The notes under the pieces: generated by a model
The model's input: only the letters and a program-made list of their open reading frames with translations
Databases searched by the model: none
Told to the model about the DNA's origin: nothing
Assembly (NCBI RefSeq): GCF_000278255.1
Contig: NZ_JH725083.1
Coordinates: 186,001 to 250,000, forward strand
Direction of reading: 5' to 3'
Source of the DNA: Bartonella melophagi K-2C
GTDB lineage: Bacteria; Pseudomonadota; Alphaproteobacteria; Rhizobiales; Rhizobiaceae
DNA: 64,000 nt
Shown: in pieces, positions 9,608-19,595 of the stretch
Numbering within the stretch: the first letter of the stretch is position 1
Layout of the letters: the number at the start of each line of letters is the position of its first letter
Translations under genes and position numbers: made by a program

Positions 9608-10321
9608 TTAGACCTTTTGATAGGCTGTTTGAGTGTATGTTTCTAAATAACGTAAGATTGTAGAAGAAACTGCGGAAAATAATAAATAGAGTAAACACGC
9701 CACAAAATAAAAAAACATGGGTTTATTGGTAGCAGCAACTGCTAAATTAGTTTGTCGCATTAGATCGACCAGTGAAATAGTTGAAACAAGAGATGTATCT
9801 TTAAGCAAAGTGAGCCAAGTGTTGGAAAGCCCTGGTAAGGCATTGCGAGTAAGTTGAGGAAAGACAATCCGAAAAAATGTAGTAAAACACGAAAAACCTA
9901 AAGCTTTAGCTGCTTCATATTGACCTTTATCAAAAATTTTGAATGCTCCAAGCCAAACTTCACAAGAAAAAGCAGCAAAAACCATACTAAGTGCAAGAAC
10001 ACCAGCGGTAAAAGCGTTAATGCTAAATGTTGTTTCGATATAAAAATAGTCAAATATAGCTTGGATCAGATTTTGTAAACCGTGGTAAACAAGAAATAAG
10101 GTTAAAAGTTCTGGTAATCCACGGAATATTGATGAAAATAGAATAGCTATAACTTTAAATATCTTGATATTGGATTGAATCATCACTGCATTTAGGAGAC
10201 CTAAAGGAAGTCCTAAAAGTACACTACATAAAGCTAATGACAGTGTTATTCCTGCACTAGAAAGTATAACCACGCCCCACCCCCCATTGCTAAGTGATAG
10301 CAACGCCAAATTTTCAATCAT
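9608..10321 (-). CDS. Polar amino-acid ABC transporter, permease (HisQ/OccQ-like)
   Basis: Second integral-membrane subunit, 237 residues, about five transmembrane helices. The EAA loop is YEAAKALGFSCFTTFFRIVFPQ. HisQ-group features include FRGLPELLTLFLVYHG and TWLTLLKDTSLVSTISLVDLMRQTN. It follows the substrate-binding protein gene by 71 bases and precedes the HisM-like gene by 4 bases. A heterodimeric permease plus a single ATPase is the standard PAAT layout. Confidence 0.9.
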   Translation of the reverse strand: MIENLALLSLSNGGWGVVILSSAGITLSLALCSVLLGLPLGLLNAVMIQSNIKIFKVIAILFSSIFRGLPELLTLFLVYHGLQNLIQAIFDYFYIETTFSINAFTAGVLALSMVFAAFSCEVWLGAFKIFDKGQYEAAKALGFSCFTTFFRIVFPQLTRNALPGLSNTWLTLLKDTSLVSTISLVDLMRQTNLAVAATNKPMFFYFVACLLYLLFSAVSSTILRYLETYTQTAYQKV

Positions 10322-10392
10322 TTCCGCGCTCCTAATAAAGGTATGGATAATTATTTTCTGGAAGAATAAATAGCGGATTCAATTTCCATTTT

Positions 10393-11145
10393 TTAATAAA
10401 TATCAACCTCGAAATATTTTTTTCTAATTTTATCATATGTTCCATCCATACGGATTTCCTTTATAGCTTCATTAAACTTGTTTTTAAGATCATCATTATT
10501 CTGGCGTATGCCAATAGCAATGGGCAGTTGTGTTCCTTCAATGCTTCCCAAAAGTCGGCAACATTCTTTCCCTTCATTTTCAAGCCAGCTTAATATTTGT
10601 AATTTATCAAGAATAACAACATCAAGGCGATGACTTAAAAGGTCACGATTTACTTCTATTGCTGTAGGATAGAGTTTAATATTCACTCCTTTAGAGGCAT
10701 AATTATCTTCTGCATACATAGATTGTGTCGTATTTGATTGTACACCAAGATTTTTGCCTTTAAATGCTTCCGCTGAGATTTCTTTAATCTGTGAGTCTTT
10801 AGGAATAATTACAGCTAATGCTGTTCTATAGTAAGCATCTGTGAAGTCAATTTTTTGTAATCGCTCTTGTGTAGGAGCGAGGGATGCAATGATAGCATCA
10901 TATTTTTTTGCAAGAAGACCGGGGATAATTCCATCAAAATCTTGAAGAATGATTGAGCATTCAACATTCATTTTTTCGCAAAGTGCATAAGATATATCAA
11001 TATCAAACCCCTGAAGTTTATTGTTTGAATCAATATAACTAAAAGGGGGATAAGAACCTTCAGTTGCAATTTTTAGTGTTTTAGCATTCACCAATTGGGT
11101 AAATAGCGTTACACTTACCATAAGAATTATTGCTAATAATTTCAT
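10393..11145 (-). CDS. Polar amino-acid ABC transporter, periplasmic substrate-binding protein
   Basis: Family 3 solute-binding protein of the HisJ/ArtJ/LAO type, 250 residues. I chose the ATG at 11145, which has CGGGAGA eight bases upstream and gives a clean signal peptide (hydrophobic core about 3-16, cleavage after VNA near residue 21). The mature protein opens TLKIATEGSYPPFSYIDS. The segments GFDIDISYALCEKMNVEC and DFDGIIPGLLAKKYDAIIASL align with LAO/histidine binders, and NDDLKNKFNEAIKEIRMDGTYDKI closes the fold. First gene of the importer operon, so basic amino acids are the likely cargo (inference). Confidence 0.91.
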   Translation of the reverse strand: MKLLAIILMVSVTLFTQLVNAKTLKIATEGSYPPFSYIDSNNKLQGFDIDISYALCEKMNVECSIILQDFDGIIPGLLAKKYDAIIASLAPTQERLQKIDFTDAYYRTALAVIIPKDSQIKEISAEAFKGKNLGVQSNTTQSMYAEDNYASKGVNIKLYPTAIEVNRDLLSHRLDVVILDKLQILSWLENEGKECCRLLGSIEGTQLPIAIGIRQNNDDLKNKFNEAIKEIRMDGTYDKIRKKYFEVDIY

Positions 11146-11505
11146 TATGTTCTCCCGTTGAATGTACAGCAAGATGTTAAAGCATTACATTTTTATAATC
11201 TGTAAACTCTATTAAGAGCAATGCAAAAATTTATTGGTATTTGCTTTGTTACGAGTATAAAATATTTATCATGAGAGTTTTTATTTTCTCTGTTAAATAT
11301 CAGTGTGTTAAAATACATATTATAATAAATCTACTATGGTATAAATTGTTGATCTGAAGTAGTTAAAATCTGTTATTTTATGACGTAGAGCGAGTATGAT
11401 TTCAACAATGGTATTATACTTTTGCAAAAAGATTTTTAATTAAAGTTTGGTAACTATTTCGGCCTTAATGCTGTTTAAGCAATTATGAAATTTTTAACAT
11501 TCAAA
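11146..11505. other. Gene-free spacer upstream of the ABC operon
   Basis: About 360 AT-rich bases between the gltA terminator and the start of the substrate-binding protein gene. It must hold the promoter of the leftward ABC operon. I see no open frame, RNA gene or clear operator. Confidence 0.5.
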
Positions 11506-11535
11506 AATAAAGCCTCAGTGAATTGAGGCTTTATT
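11506..11535 (-). terminator. Rho-independent terminator of gltA
   Basis: A perfect 12-base inverted repeat, AATAAAGCCTCA and TGAGGCTTTATT, with a 6-base loop. Read on the minus strand the stem ends in a T-rich run (TTTATTTTTGA). It lies 23 bases past the gltA stop codon. Confidence 0.9.
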
Positions 11536-11558
11536 GGTTAGTTTTTTATTGTTTAAGT

Positions 11559-12848
11559 TTATCTCTCATTTAAAGAAACATATTTGCGTGCAGCACGACC
11601 TGTATAAAGTTGACGCGGACGTCCAATTTTTTGCGCTGGATCTTCAATCATTTCTTTCCATTGTGCAACCCAGCCGACACTACGTGCCAATGCAAAAAGA
11701 ACAGTAAACATTTCGGTAGGAAAGCCTAAAGCTTTTAATGTAATTCCAGAATAGAAATCAACATTAGGATAGAGCTTTTTTTCAATAAAGTATTCATCAC
11801 TCAAGGCAATTTTTTCAAGCTCCATAGCAATGTCAAGAAGTGGATCATCTTTAATATTTAGTTCTTTTAAAACTTCATGGCAGGTTTTTTGCATAAGTTT
11901 TGCACGTGGATCATAATTTTTATAAACTCTGTGGCCAAAGCCCATAAGACGGAAAGGATCATTTTTATCTTTTGCACGTGCGATAAATTCAGGAATTTTT
12001 TCAATAGAACCTATTTCTTGCAGCATTTTTAAGCATGCTTCATTAGCACCACCATGGGCTGGTCCCCAAAGGCACGCAACACCTGCTGCAATACACGCAA
12101 ACGGATTTGCTCCTGATGAACCTGCCAGACGTACGGTTGATGTGGATGCATTTTGTTCATGATCTGCATGTAGAGTAAAGATTCGGTCCATAGCTCGCGC
12201 AAGAACTGGATTAACTTTGTACTCTTCACAAGGAACAGAAAAGCACATGTGGAGGAAATTTGCAGCATAACCAAGATCGTTACGTGGATAAACAAAAGGT
12301 TGTCCAATGCTGTATTTATAAGCCATAGCAGCAAGAGTTGGAACTTTTGCAATAAGACGAATAGAAGCGATCATTCTTTGTTTTGCATCTGTAATATCAA
12401 TGGAGTCATGATAAAAAGCAGACATGGCTCCAAGACAAGCAACCATAACTGCCATAGGATGAGAATCACGACGGAATCCATGGAAAAAACGTGAAAATTG
12501 TTCATGCACCATTGTATGGTGCATAATCCGGCGGTCAAAATCAGCTTTTTCTTGTTTAGTTGGCAATTCACCGTAAAGCAAAAGATAACATACTTCGAGA
12601 AAGTCTCCGTTTTCAGCTAATTGGTCGATAGAGTAACCATGGTAAAGTAATACTCCTTCATCGCCATCAATATAAGTAATTTTTGATTCACAAGAAGCGG
12701 TTGAGGTAAACCCAGGATCATAAGTAAAACTATCAGTTTCTTTATAAAGAGAAGTAATTTCAATTACATCAGGCCCAATGGTTCCTTTATGCACTGGCAA
12801 TTCTATTTTTTTATCATTTACGATAATATATGCTTTATTCTCAGACAT
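11559..12848 (-). CDS. gltA: Citrate synthase GltA
   Basis: Condenses oxaloacetate and acetyl-CoA to citrate, the entry step of the TCA cycle. 429 residues, the type II (hexameric, NADH-sensitive) size class. Active-site segments are present: [11 protein letters not shown] (first His), [14 protein letters not shown] (second His) and PNVDFYSGI (Asp). The N-terminal beta-rich domain begins [12 protein letters not shown] strong terminator follows. Upstream and in the same direction is gltX1, the usual rhizobial order. gltA is the standard typing locus for Bartonella, so this gene could identify the species. Confidence 0.97.
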   Translation of the reverse strand: MSENKAYIIVNDKKIELPVHKGTIGPDVIEITSLYKETDSFTYDPGFTSTASCESKITYIDGDEGVLLYHGYSIDQLAENGDFLEVCYLLLYGELPTKQEKADFDRRIMHHTMVHEQFSRFFHGFRRDSHPMAVMVACLGAMSAFYHDSIDITDAKQRMIASIRLIAKVPTLAAMAYKYSIGQPFVYPRNDLGYAANFLHMCFSVPCEEYKVNPVLARAMDRIFTLHADHEQNASTSTVRLAGSSGANPFACIAAGVACLWGPAHGGANEACLKMLQEIGSIEKIPEFIARAKDKNDPFRLMGFGHRVYKNYDPRAKLMQKTCHEVLKELNIKDDPLLDIAMELEKIALSDEYFIEKKLYPNVDFYSGITLKALGFPTEMFTVLFALARSVGWVAQWKEMIEDPAQKIGRPRQLYTGRAARKYVSLNER

Positions 12849-13110
12849 TAAATATTCCTTTTAGATCCTTCATCTCTGAAGTTGAGATGCTGCTTTGTCG
12901 GATAAGGAGCTATATAGTTAAAGATTTTCCTACTTATATTAAGAATAGATTTACTCTAAAAGTTAGTTTATGCAATCTAAAAATATTTTTTATTTTCAGT
13001 TTTAATAAATATGTATTTCAATTTTTTAAGTTAAAAAATAATTTCATTTTGCACTAAGGCACTTGTACTTTCGATCTTTATTGTGTTCACTGTGTTTGTA
13101 TTCATATGAA

Positions 13111-14544
13111 TTAACATTCAGATGAAACAATTTGGTCATTAATGCGATTGAGAGATTCATCTTGTCCCAATAGAACAAGAACATCAAAAACCCCAGGGGA
13201 TGATGCACATCCTGTGAGAGCTGCTCGCAGAGGTTGGGCAACATCTCCAAATTTGAGCTGTTGTGTTTGTGCATAGTTTCGAAGAGTTTCATCCAGCGTT
13301 TCTGAATTCCAATGAGAACACGTTTTTAAAGCAAGATAGACCCCTTTTAAAATAGTTCTACCATTTCCATTTAAGAGTGTTTTGGCTTTTTCATCGAGGG
13401 GTAACGGTCGTTGTGTAAAGATAAAGAAGGCACCATTAATGAGCTCAAGCAGCGTTTTCGAACGTTTTTTCAAATTTGGTATTGCAGTTAGAAATTGGAC
13501 ACGTCTGTGTTCATCAAGTTTTTTCATGATTTCTAAACCGCCTTCAATTTCTGGCAAAATACTAAGAGCTGCATCAAAAAGGCTTTGATCATTACTCATA
13601 CGAATGTAATGCCCATTAATGGCATCTAGTTTTTTGAAATCAAAACGAGCAGCACCTTTGTTAATATCATTAATATCAAACCAAGAAATCATATCTTCTG
13701 TAGAGATAAGTTCATCATTGCCATGACTCCAGCCTAAACGAACAAGGTAATTACGTAAAGCATCAGGAAGGTATCCCATTGCTCGATAGGCATTAACACC
13801 TAATGCACCATGTCTCTTTGATAATTTTGCACCATTTTCACCATGAATAAGTGGGATATGCGCCATAATAGGGATATCCCATCCCATTGCATTGTAGATA
13901 ATTGTTTGGCGGGCTGCATTCGTGAGATGATCGTCCCCACGAATAATATGTGTTATTTCCATATCATGATCATCAACAACAACAGCATGCATGTAGGTTG
14001 GGGTACCATCAGAACGTAAAATGATAAAGTCATCCAGATCTTTGTTAGGGAAACGAATATCCCCCTGAACGCGATCGTGTAAAATTGTTTCACCATCTTG
14101 TGGTGCTTTAATACGAATAACAGGCTTAATCCCTTTAGGAGCTTCAGATGCATCACGGTTGCGCCAACGCCCATCATAACGTGGTGGTCGGCCTTCTGCA
14201 CGAGCAATTTCACGCATTTCAGCTAATTCTTCAGGTGAAGCATAACAATAATAAGCTTTGCCATCTTTGACTAATTGTTCAGCAATTTGACGATGGCGTT
14301 CTGCTCGTTCAAATTGTGAGATAGGAATTCCATCATAATTGAGTCCCATCCAATGCAAACCATCTATAATAGCTTTAACTGCTGCTTCTGTTGAGCGTTC
14401 TCGATCTGTATCTTCGATACGTAGAAGCATTTTGCCACCGTTATGTTTTGCATAAAGCCAGTTAAACAAAGCAGTGCGGGCGCTACCAATATGAAGAAAA
14501 CCTGTGGGTGAGGGGGCAAAACGGGTGATAACAGGCACGGACAT
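13111..14544 (-). CDS. gltX1: Glutamate--tRNA ligase 1 (GluRS)
   Basis: Class I aminoacyl-tRNA synthetase charging tRNA with glutamate. 477 residues. The HIGH motif is [15 protein letters not shown], the glutamate site has [10 protein letters not shown], and the KMSKS-type motif is [10 protein letters not shown]. It is one of two GluRS genes in the window (the other is at 24250). In alphaproteobacteria without GlnRS, one or both GluRS also charge tRNA-Gln with Glu for later amidation by GatCAB. The ATG at 14544 follows AAAGGATATG on the minus strand. It is divergent from comEC across about 105 bases. Confidence 0.95.
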   Translation of the reverse strand: MSVPVITRFAPSPTGFLHIGSARTALFNWLYAKHNGGKMLLRIEDTDRERSTEAAVKAIIDGLHWMGLNYDGIPISQFERAERHRQIAEQLVKDGKAYYCYASPEELAEMREIARAEGRPPRYDGRWRNRDASEAPKGIKPVIRIKAPQDGETILHDRVQGDIRFPNKDLDDFIILRSDGTPTYMHAVVVDDHDMEITHIIRGDDHLTNAARQTIIYNAMGWDIPIMAHIPLIHGENGAKLSKRHGALGVNAYRAMGYLPDALRNYLVRLGWSHGNDELISTEDMISWFDINDINKGAARFDFKKLDAINGHYIRMSNDQSLFDAALSILPEIEGGLEIMKKLDEHRRVQFLTAIPNLKKRSKTLLELINGAFFIFTQRPLPLDEKAKTLLNGNGRTILKGVYLALKTCSHWNSETLDETLRNYAQTQQLKFGDVAQPLRAALTGCASSPGVFDVLVLLGQDESLNRINDQIVSSEC

Positions 14545-14649
14545 ATCCTTTAATTAAGATGTTATTTCTGGGACTTTACTAAAAGATTATGTTAGCATAG
14601 CCAATAGGGTGTGCAATAGCCGCATTGCGAGTAAAGTGGGGATTTGCGG

Positions 14650-16947
14650 ATGTTAGGTCCAAATAAAGTTAATGGTAGTCTATCAAGGAGAAGCTTCTCG
14701 AAAGAGAAAAATTTGGATCTAATACAACAGGACGATTTTTCTATTCGTAATAGTGTAGATAATATTATTTGTACTAGGCAAAGCATTTATTTACTCACAT
14801 TTTTAAAAGAAAATATAATTATCTTCTGGAGGTGGTTGACAAACTGCATACAAAAGGAAATTTCTTTTGGACTGCCTTTCTTACTAATTTTAATATTTTT
14901 TTCCACAGGTGTTATTTTTTATTTCAATTTGGATAGAGAACCAAGTTGGAAGCCATTTATTATATTGATTAGTACATTTCTTGGAATGTTGTATATTTTA
15001 CGCCGTTATCGAGGAATGTGGCTCATAACTGGTTTTTTATTTTGTGTTATATTGGGTGCTTTAGCAGCAAAGATAGAAACTTGGCGTATGTCTACAACAA
15101 TGTTGGACAGCGATGTTTCCACCACATTAACAGGGAGAATTGTTTCTATAGAACCAATAGAAAAAGGAGGATTCCGTTTAAATGTAGATGTCTTAAACAC
15201 AGAAAAACCAATGTTACGTCATGCACCTTATCGTGTTCGTTTAATAGCAAAACATTTGCCAGATGGATTAGCTTCCGGTGATGGATTATATGGGAAAGTA
15301 AGGCTTCGTGCTTTATCTGGGCCTGTACGTCCAGGAAGTTATGATTTTAGTTTCCATAATTATTTTAAAAGAATTGGTGCTCATGGAATTTATCTGGGAA
15401 AACCAATTAAGATATCAGTTACACACCCCGACACAATATTAGATAGAGTTTTGCAAAAAATTGAAAATTTACGGATGGTAATGACTCAACAAATCAATGC
15501 AGCAATTGGTGGAGAGGAAGGACAAATTGCTGCTGCTTTGATAACTGGGCAAAGGGGTGGTATTTCAAAGGATACCAATAATGCATTGCGTGTAGCTGGG
15601 TTAGCTCATATTTTGTCAATATCAGGTTTGCATATGGCTCTACTTAGTGGTATGGTTCTTATCGTTATTCGTAGTTTTTTAGCGCTTTTTCCTATTTTTT
15701 CATCTTATTATTCAGCTAAGAAATTTGCTGCTGTTGTTGCATTAATAATAACAGCTTTTTATTTGATGTTATCTGGCATGAATATAGCGGCGCAAAGAAG
15801 CTTTGTAATGGTTTCTGTTCTGTTGATTGCTGTATTATGTAATCGTTCTGCTGTGACAATGCGCAATTTCGCTATTGCTGGTTTGGTAACTGTAGCTACT
15901 ATTCCGCATGCAATATTAAGTCCCAGTTTTCAAATGTCATTTTCTGCAACTGCAGCTTTGATTGCCGTTTTTGGTTGGTGGAGTGAAAGGCGATCTTCTT
16001 ATACAGAAAGAACAACACCTTCTTATGTTGGAGGTGGAGTACTTCGTTTTATTTTCTCATCACTTATTTCAATCTGCGTATCTTCACTTATAGCAGGTTC
16101 TACAAGTGGAATTTACGCTGCTTACCATTTTGCAAATGTAGCACCACTTGGCATGATCAGTAATATTTTAGCTTTACCTATTGTCTTTATTTTTGTTATG
16201 CCCTTTGGGTTAATAGGAGCATTTGCAATGCTTGTGGGACTTGAATGGTTGCCACTACAGATTATGGGTTTTGGTATCTCTGTTGTAACAAAAATTGTTT
16301 ATGCTGTAACAGTTATTTCTCCTGCTTTTCATCCTGGATTTATGCCATTATCTGCATTGGTTTTATTAAGTTTAGGCTTAGTAGGCCTTAGTTTTTTCAA
16401 AACACCTATCAGATTCTTTTTTAGTATTTTTATGTTTATAGGTATTTTTGTTTGTATGATGTACTCACCCGTGCAATTAATCATAGCAAATAATATGAGC
16501 CTTGTGGGAATCATTAATGAGAGAAAATTATATATTGATCGTTACTATGCTTCCAGGTTTACACTATCTGTATGGGCAAATTCATTCCACACACAAAGTA
16601 CTATCAGACCAACAAAAAATGGTCCATCACTCAACGGGCAATTTATTTGTAGTGATAATATTTGTACAGCCTTTTTAGGAAATAAGTTAAAAATTGCTGT
16701 TTTACATGGGAAAATAGATCAGTGTATAATCGCAGATATTGTAATTGAAGCATCTACAATAAAAAAACAAACATGCGATAAGATCGCACCTATAACATTT
16801 ACACTTCAACAATTACTATCACGAGGAAGTGTTATGATAACTAAAAGCGGAAATATTATTTGGTCTTCTAATGGGTTTCATAGACCTTGGAACATACATA
16901 GACAAAATTCTCAAAGACCATGGAGCGATCGTATCAAAAAAATATAA
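14650..16947 (+). CDS. comEC: ComEC/Rec2-family competence membrane protein
   Basis: Polytopic inner-membrane protein of the family that forms the DNA uptake channel in transformable bacteria. About 765 residues. A hydrophobic N-terminus with two or more helices (about 70-140) is followed by a soluble OB-like DUF4131 region (TGRIVSIEPI...). The Competence domain (about 270-560) carries ALITGQRGGIS, AGLAHILSISGLHMALLSG and FQMSFSATAALIAVFGWW. The C-terminal 170 residues lack the HxHxDH metallo-beta-lactamase motif found in Gram-positive ComEC. ATG 14650 is preceded by GGGGA; a TTG at 14644 is the alternative. Whether uptake still works is unknown. Confidence 0.88.
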   Translation: MLGPNKVNGSLSRRSFSKEKNLDLIQQDDFSIRNSVDNIICTRQSIYLLTFLKENIIIFWRWLTNCIQKEISFGLPFLLILIFFSTGVIFYFNLDREPSWKPFIILISTFLGMLYILRRYRGMWLITGFLFCVILGALAAKIETWRMSTTMLDSDVSTTLTGRIVSIEPIEKGGFRLNVDVLNTEKPMLRHAPYRVRLIAKHLPDGLASGDGLYGKVRLRALSGPVRPGSYDFSFHNYFKRIGAHGIYLGKPIKISVTHPDTILDRVLQKIENLRMVMTQQINAAIGGEEGQIAAALITGQRGGISKDTNNALRVAGLAHILSISGLHMALLSGMVLIVIRSFLALFPIFSSYYSAKKFAAVVALIITAFYLMLSGMNIAAQRSFVMVSVLLIAVLCNRSAVTMRNFAIAGLVTVATIPHAILSPSFQMSFSATAALIAVFGWWSERRSSYTERTTPSYVGGGVLRFIFSSLISICVSSLIAGSTSGIYAAYHFANVAPLGMISNILALPIVFIFVMPFGLIGAFAMLVGLEWLPLQIMGFGISVVTKIVYAVTVISPAFHPGFMPLSALVLLSLGLVGLSFFKTPIRFFFSIFMFIGIFVCMMYSPVQLIIANNMSLVGIINERKLYIDRYYASRFTLSVWANSFHTQSTIRPTKNGPSLNGQFICSDNICTAFLGNKLKIAVLHGKIDQCIIADIVIEASTIKKQTCDKIAPITFTLQQLLSRGSVMITKSGNIIWSSNGFHRPWNIHRQNSQRPWSDRIKKI

Positions 16948-17035
16948 CTCTATTTAGAAACTCTAAAATAAAGTTATATTTCAAAAACATTTTAACATAA
17001 CAGCTAGTTTATGAAAAATACACTGAAGGCAAATT

Positions 17036-17518
17036 TTATTCTAACTCAGAAAAACTCACACTAAGCTGACTGTATCTTTCTTCTCCAATAGTGTTAAGAA
17101 GTTGAATCTGAGTTTCAAGAAAATCAATATGATTTTCTTCATCTTCAAGCAATTCATCGAATAACTTCTTTGAAACATGGTCAGAGAGCTTAGAACAAAT
17201 CTCCCGCGACTTAAGATAAGATTCTCGAGCATCATACTCACTTTTAAGATCATATTCTAAAACTTCTCTAAGGTTTTTTCCAATACGCAATGGCGCAGGG
17301 AATTCGAGGTTAGGGTGCCCTTCAAGAAAAGTTACACGCTTAACAATTCTATCTACATGTTTCATTTCTTCTGTAGCTTCTTTACGTTCTATTTCAGCTA
17401 ACTTTGTGTAACCCCAACTTTCTGTCAAGCAAGAATGCAACTGATATTGATTAACGGCACTAATCTCAAGAGCAAGGGCTTCATTGAGCTGCTTGATGAT
17501 TTCTGGATGACCTTTCAT
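17036..17518 (-). CDS. bfr: Bacterioferritin
   Basis: Heme-containing 24-subunit iron storage protein of the cytoplasm. 160 residues. All six diiron ferroxidase ligands are at canonical positions: Glu18, Glu51, His54, Glu94, Glu127 and His130. The heme-ligating Met52 is also present (EEMKHVD), so both ferroxidase and heme sites look intact. It stands alone, convergent with comEC, with a 530-base gap upstream holding an inverted repeat. The ATG at 17518 follows AGGGAAATTAAATACC. Confidence 0.96.
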   Translation of the reverse strand: MKGHPEIIKQLNEALALEISAVNQYQLHSCLTESWGYTKLAEIERKEATEEMKHVDRIVKRVTFLEGHPNLEFPAPLRIGKNLREVLEYDLKSEYDARESYLKSREICSKLSDHVSKKLFDELLEDEENHIDFLETQIQLLNTIGEERYSQLSVSFSELE

Positions 17519-18049
17519 GGTATTTAATTTCCCTATGTTGATTTCTTTAATGGGTGAACAAGACTAAAATAAGAGGGTGATGCATTATTCTGCCTAATTA
17601 TGTTTACGAGAATAATTTTCTATTACCTTAATAATAATTTCTACAGTATTAGAAAAATAACCTCAACATTTCTTACATTACCTCATTAAAATTATATAAT
17701 TTTTTATGAGCTGTAATCAATGACCAACATTCTTTTTAGAAAAGAAAAAGGACGATTTTTCATTATCTAACTGCTTAATTGCTGATAGTTTTGCAAGAAT
17801 GTATGATCAATATAAATTTTAATAATGAAGATTGATGCTAAAATTGTTTACTAAATGAAGAAAATATAAACAAACTTCAAAGGAACTGTAGTTAATCATT
17901 GTATTCTATAGAGTGATATGTTTTGTTATAATAAACTGATGTTTTAAACAGAAAATGGCAAATGAGTCTGTGAGAATTAGGAAAACAGAGCGCTTTTTTG
18001 TTATTAATTCGTAATAAATAAAGTTAATTGGTAACAGGAAAAGTGATTC
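17519..18049. other. Gene-free divergent promoter region bfr/rpiA
   Basis: About 530 AT-rich bases between the divergent bfr and rpiA genes. No coding frame of substance. It contains the inverted repeat at 17638-17655 and must carry both promoters. Confidence 0.5.
17638..17655. promoter_or_regulatory. Palindrome TTTCTA-N6-TAGAAA upstream of bfr
   Basis: TTTCTACAGTATTAGAAA is a perfect 6-base inverted repeat with a 6-base spacer, about 120 bases before the bfr start. It resembles iron-responsive operators in composition but has the half-sites in the reverse order to the rhizobial Irr box (TTTAGAA-N3-TTCTAAA). A candidate site only. Confidence 0.3.
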
Positions 18050-18754
18050 ATGGATACTCAGAAATTAAAAAAAATGGCCGCTGCTAAAGCACTTGAGTTT
18101 GTTCAAAATGATATGTGCCTTGGTATAGGCGCTGGTTCTACAGTCAATGAATTTATTCGTCTACTTGGTGAACGTGTTGCAAATGGTCTGCGTGTGATTG
18201 GTGTTACCGCCTCTCATTATTCTGAACAATTATGTCTTAAATACGGAGTACCAGTCACTACTTTGGAACAAATATCTGAACTTGACCTTGATATTGATGG
18301 GGCTGATGAAATTGGTCCTGATATGACTTTAATTAAAGGGGGAGGGGGAGCATTATTGCGTGAAAAAATTATAGCGGCAGCATCTCGTACGATGCTTGTT
18401 ATCGCAGATGAAACAAAAGTGGTAAAAACGCTTGGTTCCTTTGCACTGCCGGTTGAAGTCAATCAATTTGGTATGAGCGCTACACGCAAAGCAATTGAAA
18501 AAGTAGCTGATAATCTAGGGCTTTCAGGGGAAATTAGGTTACGAATGAATGGAGATATTCCTTTTAAAACAGATGAAGGCCATTTTATTCTTGATGCATT
18601 TTGGGGTCGCATTATGCACCCCAAAATATTATCAGATGCATTATTGGAGATTCCTGGTGTTGTTGAGCACGGTCTTTTTTTGGGTTTAGCTTCACGTGCA
18701 ATTATAGCGATGGTAGATAGTACAATAAAAATTTTAGAACCATGTGATTTTTGA
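18050..18754 (+). CDS. rpiA: Ribose-5-phosphate isomerase A
   Basis: Interconverts ribose 5-phosphate and ribulose 5-phosphate in the pentose phosphate pathway. 234 residues, the family size. The phosphate loop reads [11 protein letters not shown], with Ala where GTGST is usual. Catalytic segments DIDGADEIG (two Asp), [14 protein letters not shown] (Lys and Glu) are intact. The ATG at 18050 has ACAGGAAAAG upstream. It is followed in the same direction by a DUF2059 gene and gor. Confidence 0.95.
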   Translation: MDTQKLKKMAAAKALEFVQNDMCLGIGAGSTVNEFIRLLGERVANGLRVIGVTASHYSEQLCLKYGVPVTTLEQISELDLDIDGADEIGPDMTLIKGGGGALLREKIIAAASRTMLVIADETKVVKTLGSFALPVEVNQFGMSATRKAIEKVADNLGLSGEIRLRMNGDIPFKTDEGHFILDAFWGRIMHPKILSDALLEIPGVVEHGLFLGLASRAIIAMVDSTIKILEPCDF

Positions 18755-18840
18755 ACGAAATATTTATATTGCTGAGGTATTGGTTATAATAAAAGGCTGT
18801 TAAAATTTTGAATAGAAATAATATAATTATGGAGTAATAA

Positions 18841-19401
18841 TTGAAAATGAGAACTATATTTTCTCTCCAACGCTTTGTGGTATTGCTTGGTGTAGTTGCT
18901 ATTTTTATTGTGAATATCGGAATGGTTTATGCACAAGATGTGAAAGCCCAACATTTAGATTCAGCAAGAAAGATGATCAAAGCCATTCACGCGACCAATC
19001 AATTTGATAATTTTTTACCAAGTGCTGCATATAACCTTAAAAATGAACTAATAAGTGGCGATCCAAATTTAGCAACAACTATTTCTGAAGTTGTTGATAA
19101 GCAAGCACTTACTTTGGCTAAACGACGTGCTGATTTGGAAGAAGAAATTGCTCATGTATACGTAAAACATTTTAGTCAGGAAGAACTAGATACAATTGCA
19201 GCATTTTATAATTCTGCTGCTGGTAAAAAGTTTTTAACAGAAGTTCCAAATGTTGCACGTGACTCTTATTCTGTCTTTGATAAGTGGCGTTCTACTGTCA
19301 TGCAAGATCTTGTACAAAATGTAGAAAAAGAAATGGTTGAGATACTCGGTTTGAATAAACCTATTACTTCAGAACCTGATTCTTCAACGGATTCAAAATA
19401 G
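18841..19401 (+). CDS. DUF2059 domain secreted protein
   Basis: Small exported protein of unknown function, 184-186 residues. The N-terminus is a signal peptide (VVLLGVVAIFIVNIGMVYAQD, cleavage after YA near residue 31). The rest is helical, with the DUF2059 core ISEVVDKQALTLAKRRADLEEEIAHVYVKHFSQEEL and FYNSAAGKKFL. A TTG at 18841 lies six bases after GGAG and fits better than the ATG at 18847, which is 12 bases away; both give the same secreted protein. DUF2059 genes between rpiA and gor are common in Rhizobiales. A terminator follows. Confidence 0.85.
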   Translation: MKMRTIFSLQRFVVLLGVVAIFIVNIGMVYAQDVKAQHLDSARKMIKAIHATNQFDNFLPSAAYNLKNELISGDPNLATTISEVVDKQALTLAKRRADLEEEIAHVYVKHFSQEELDTIAAFYNSAAGKKFLTEVPNVARDSYSVFDKWRSTVMQDLVQNVEKEMVEILGLNKPITSEPDSSTDSK

Positions 19402-19445
19402 TTTTATTGGTAATATATATATAGTTATCAATATTTTTACTTACT

Positions 19446-19472
19446 AAAAGCGGCGGTTTTACCGTCGTTTTT
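19446..19472 (+). terminator. Rho-independent terminator after the DUF2059 gene
   Basis: Stem GCGGCGG/CCGTCGT (two G-U pairs), extended by AAAA/TTTT, loop TTTTA, ending in a run of five T. It lies 45 bases after the stop codon and separates the rpiA-DUF2059 unit from gor. Confidence 0.75.
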
Positions 19473-19595
19473 AATGAAAATGAGCGCTTTTTAATATCGT
19501 ATCTGTACAAAATTTTATTAAAGACAAAAAAGACTTTCATTCAGTGATAAAGATTAATAACCTGTACGGTATAAGTGTATGGGAAGGAATAATTT

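Noticed and set aside
16951-16966. TTTAGA-N3-TCTAAA, a near match to the rhizobial Irr box
   Set aside because: It lies just past the ends of the convergent comEC and bfr genes, where an operator would control neither promoter. Probably chance in AT-rich DNA.
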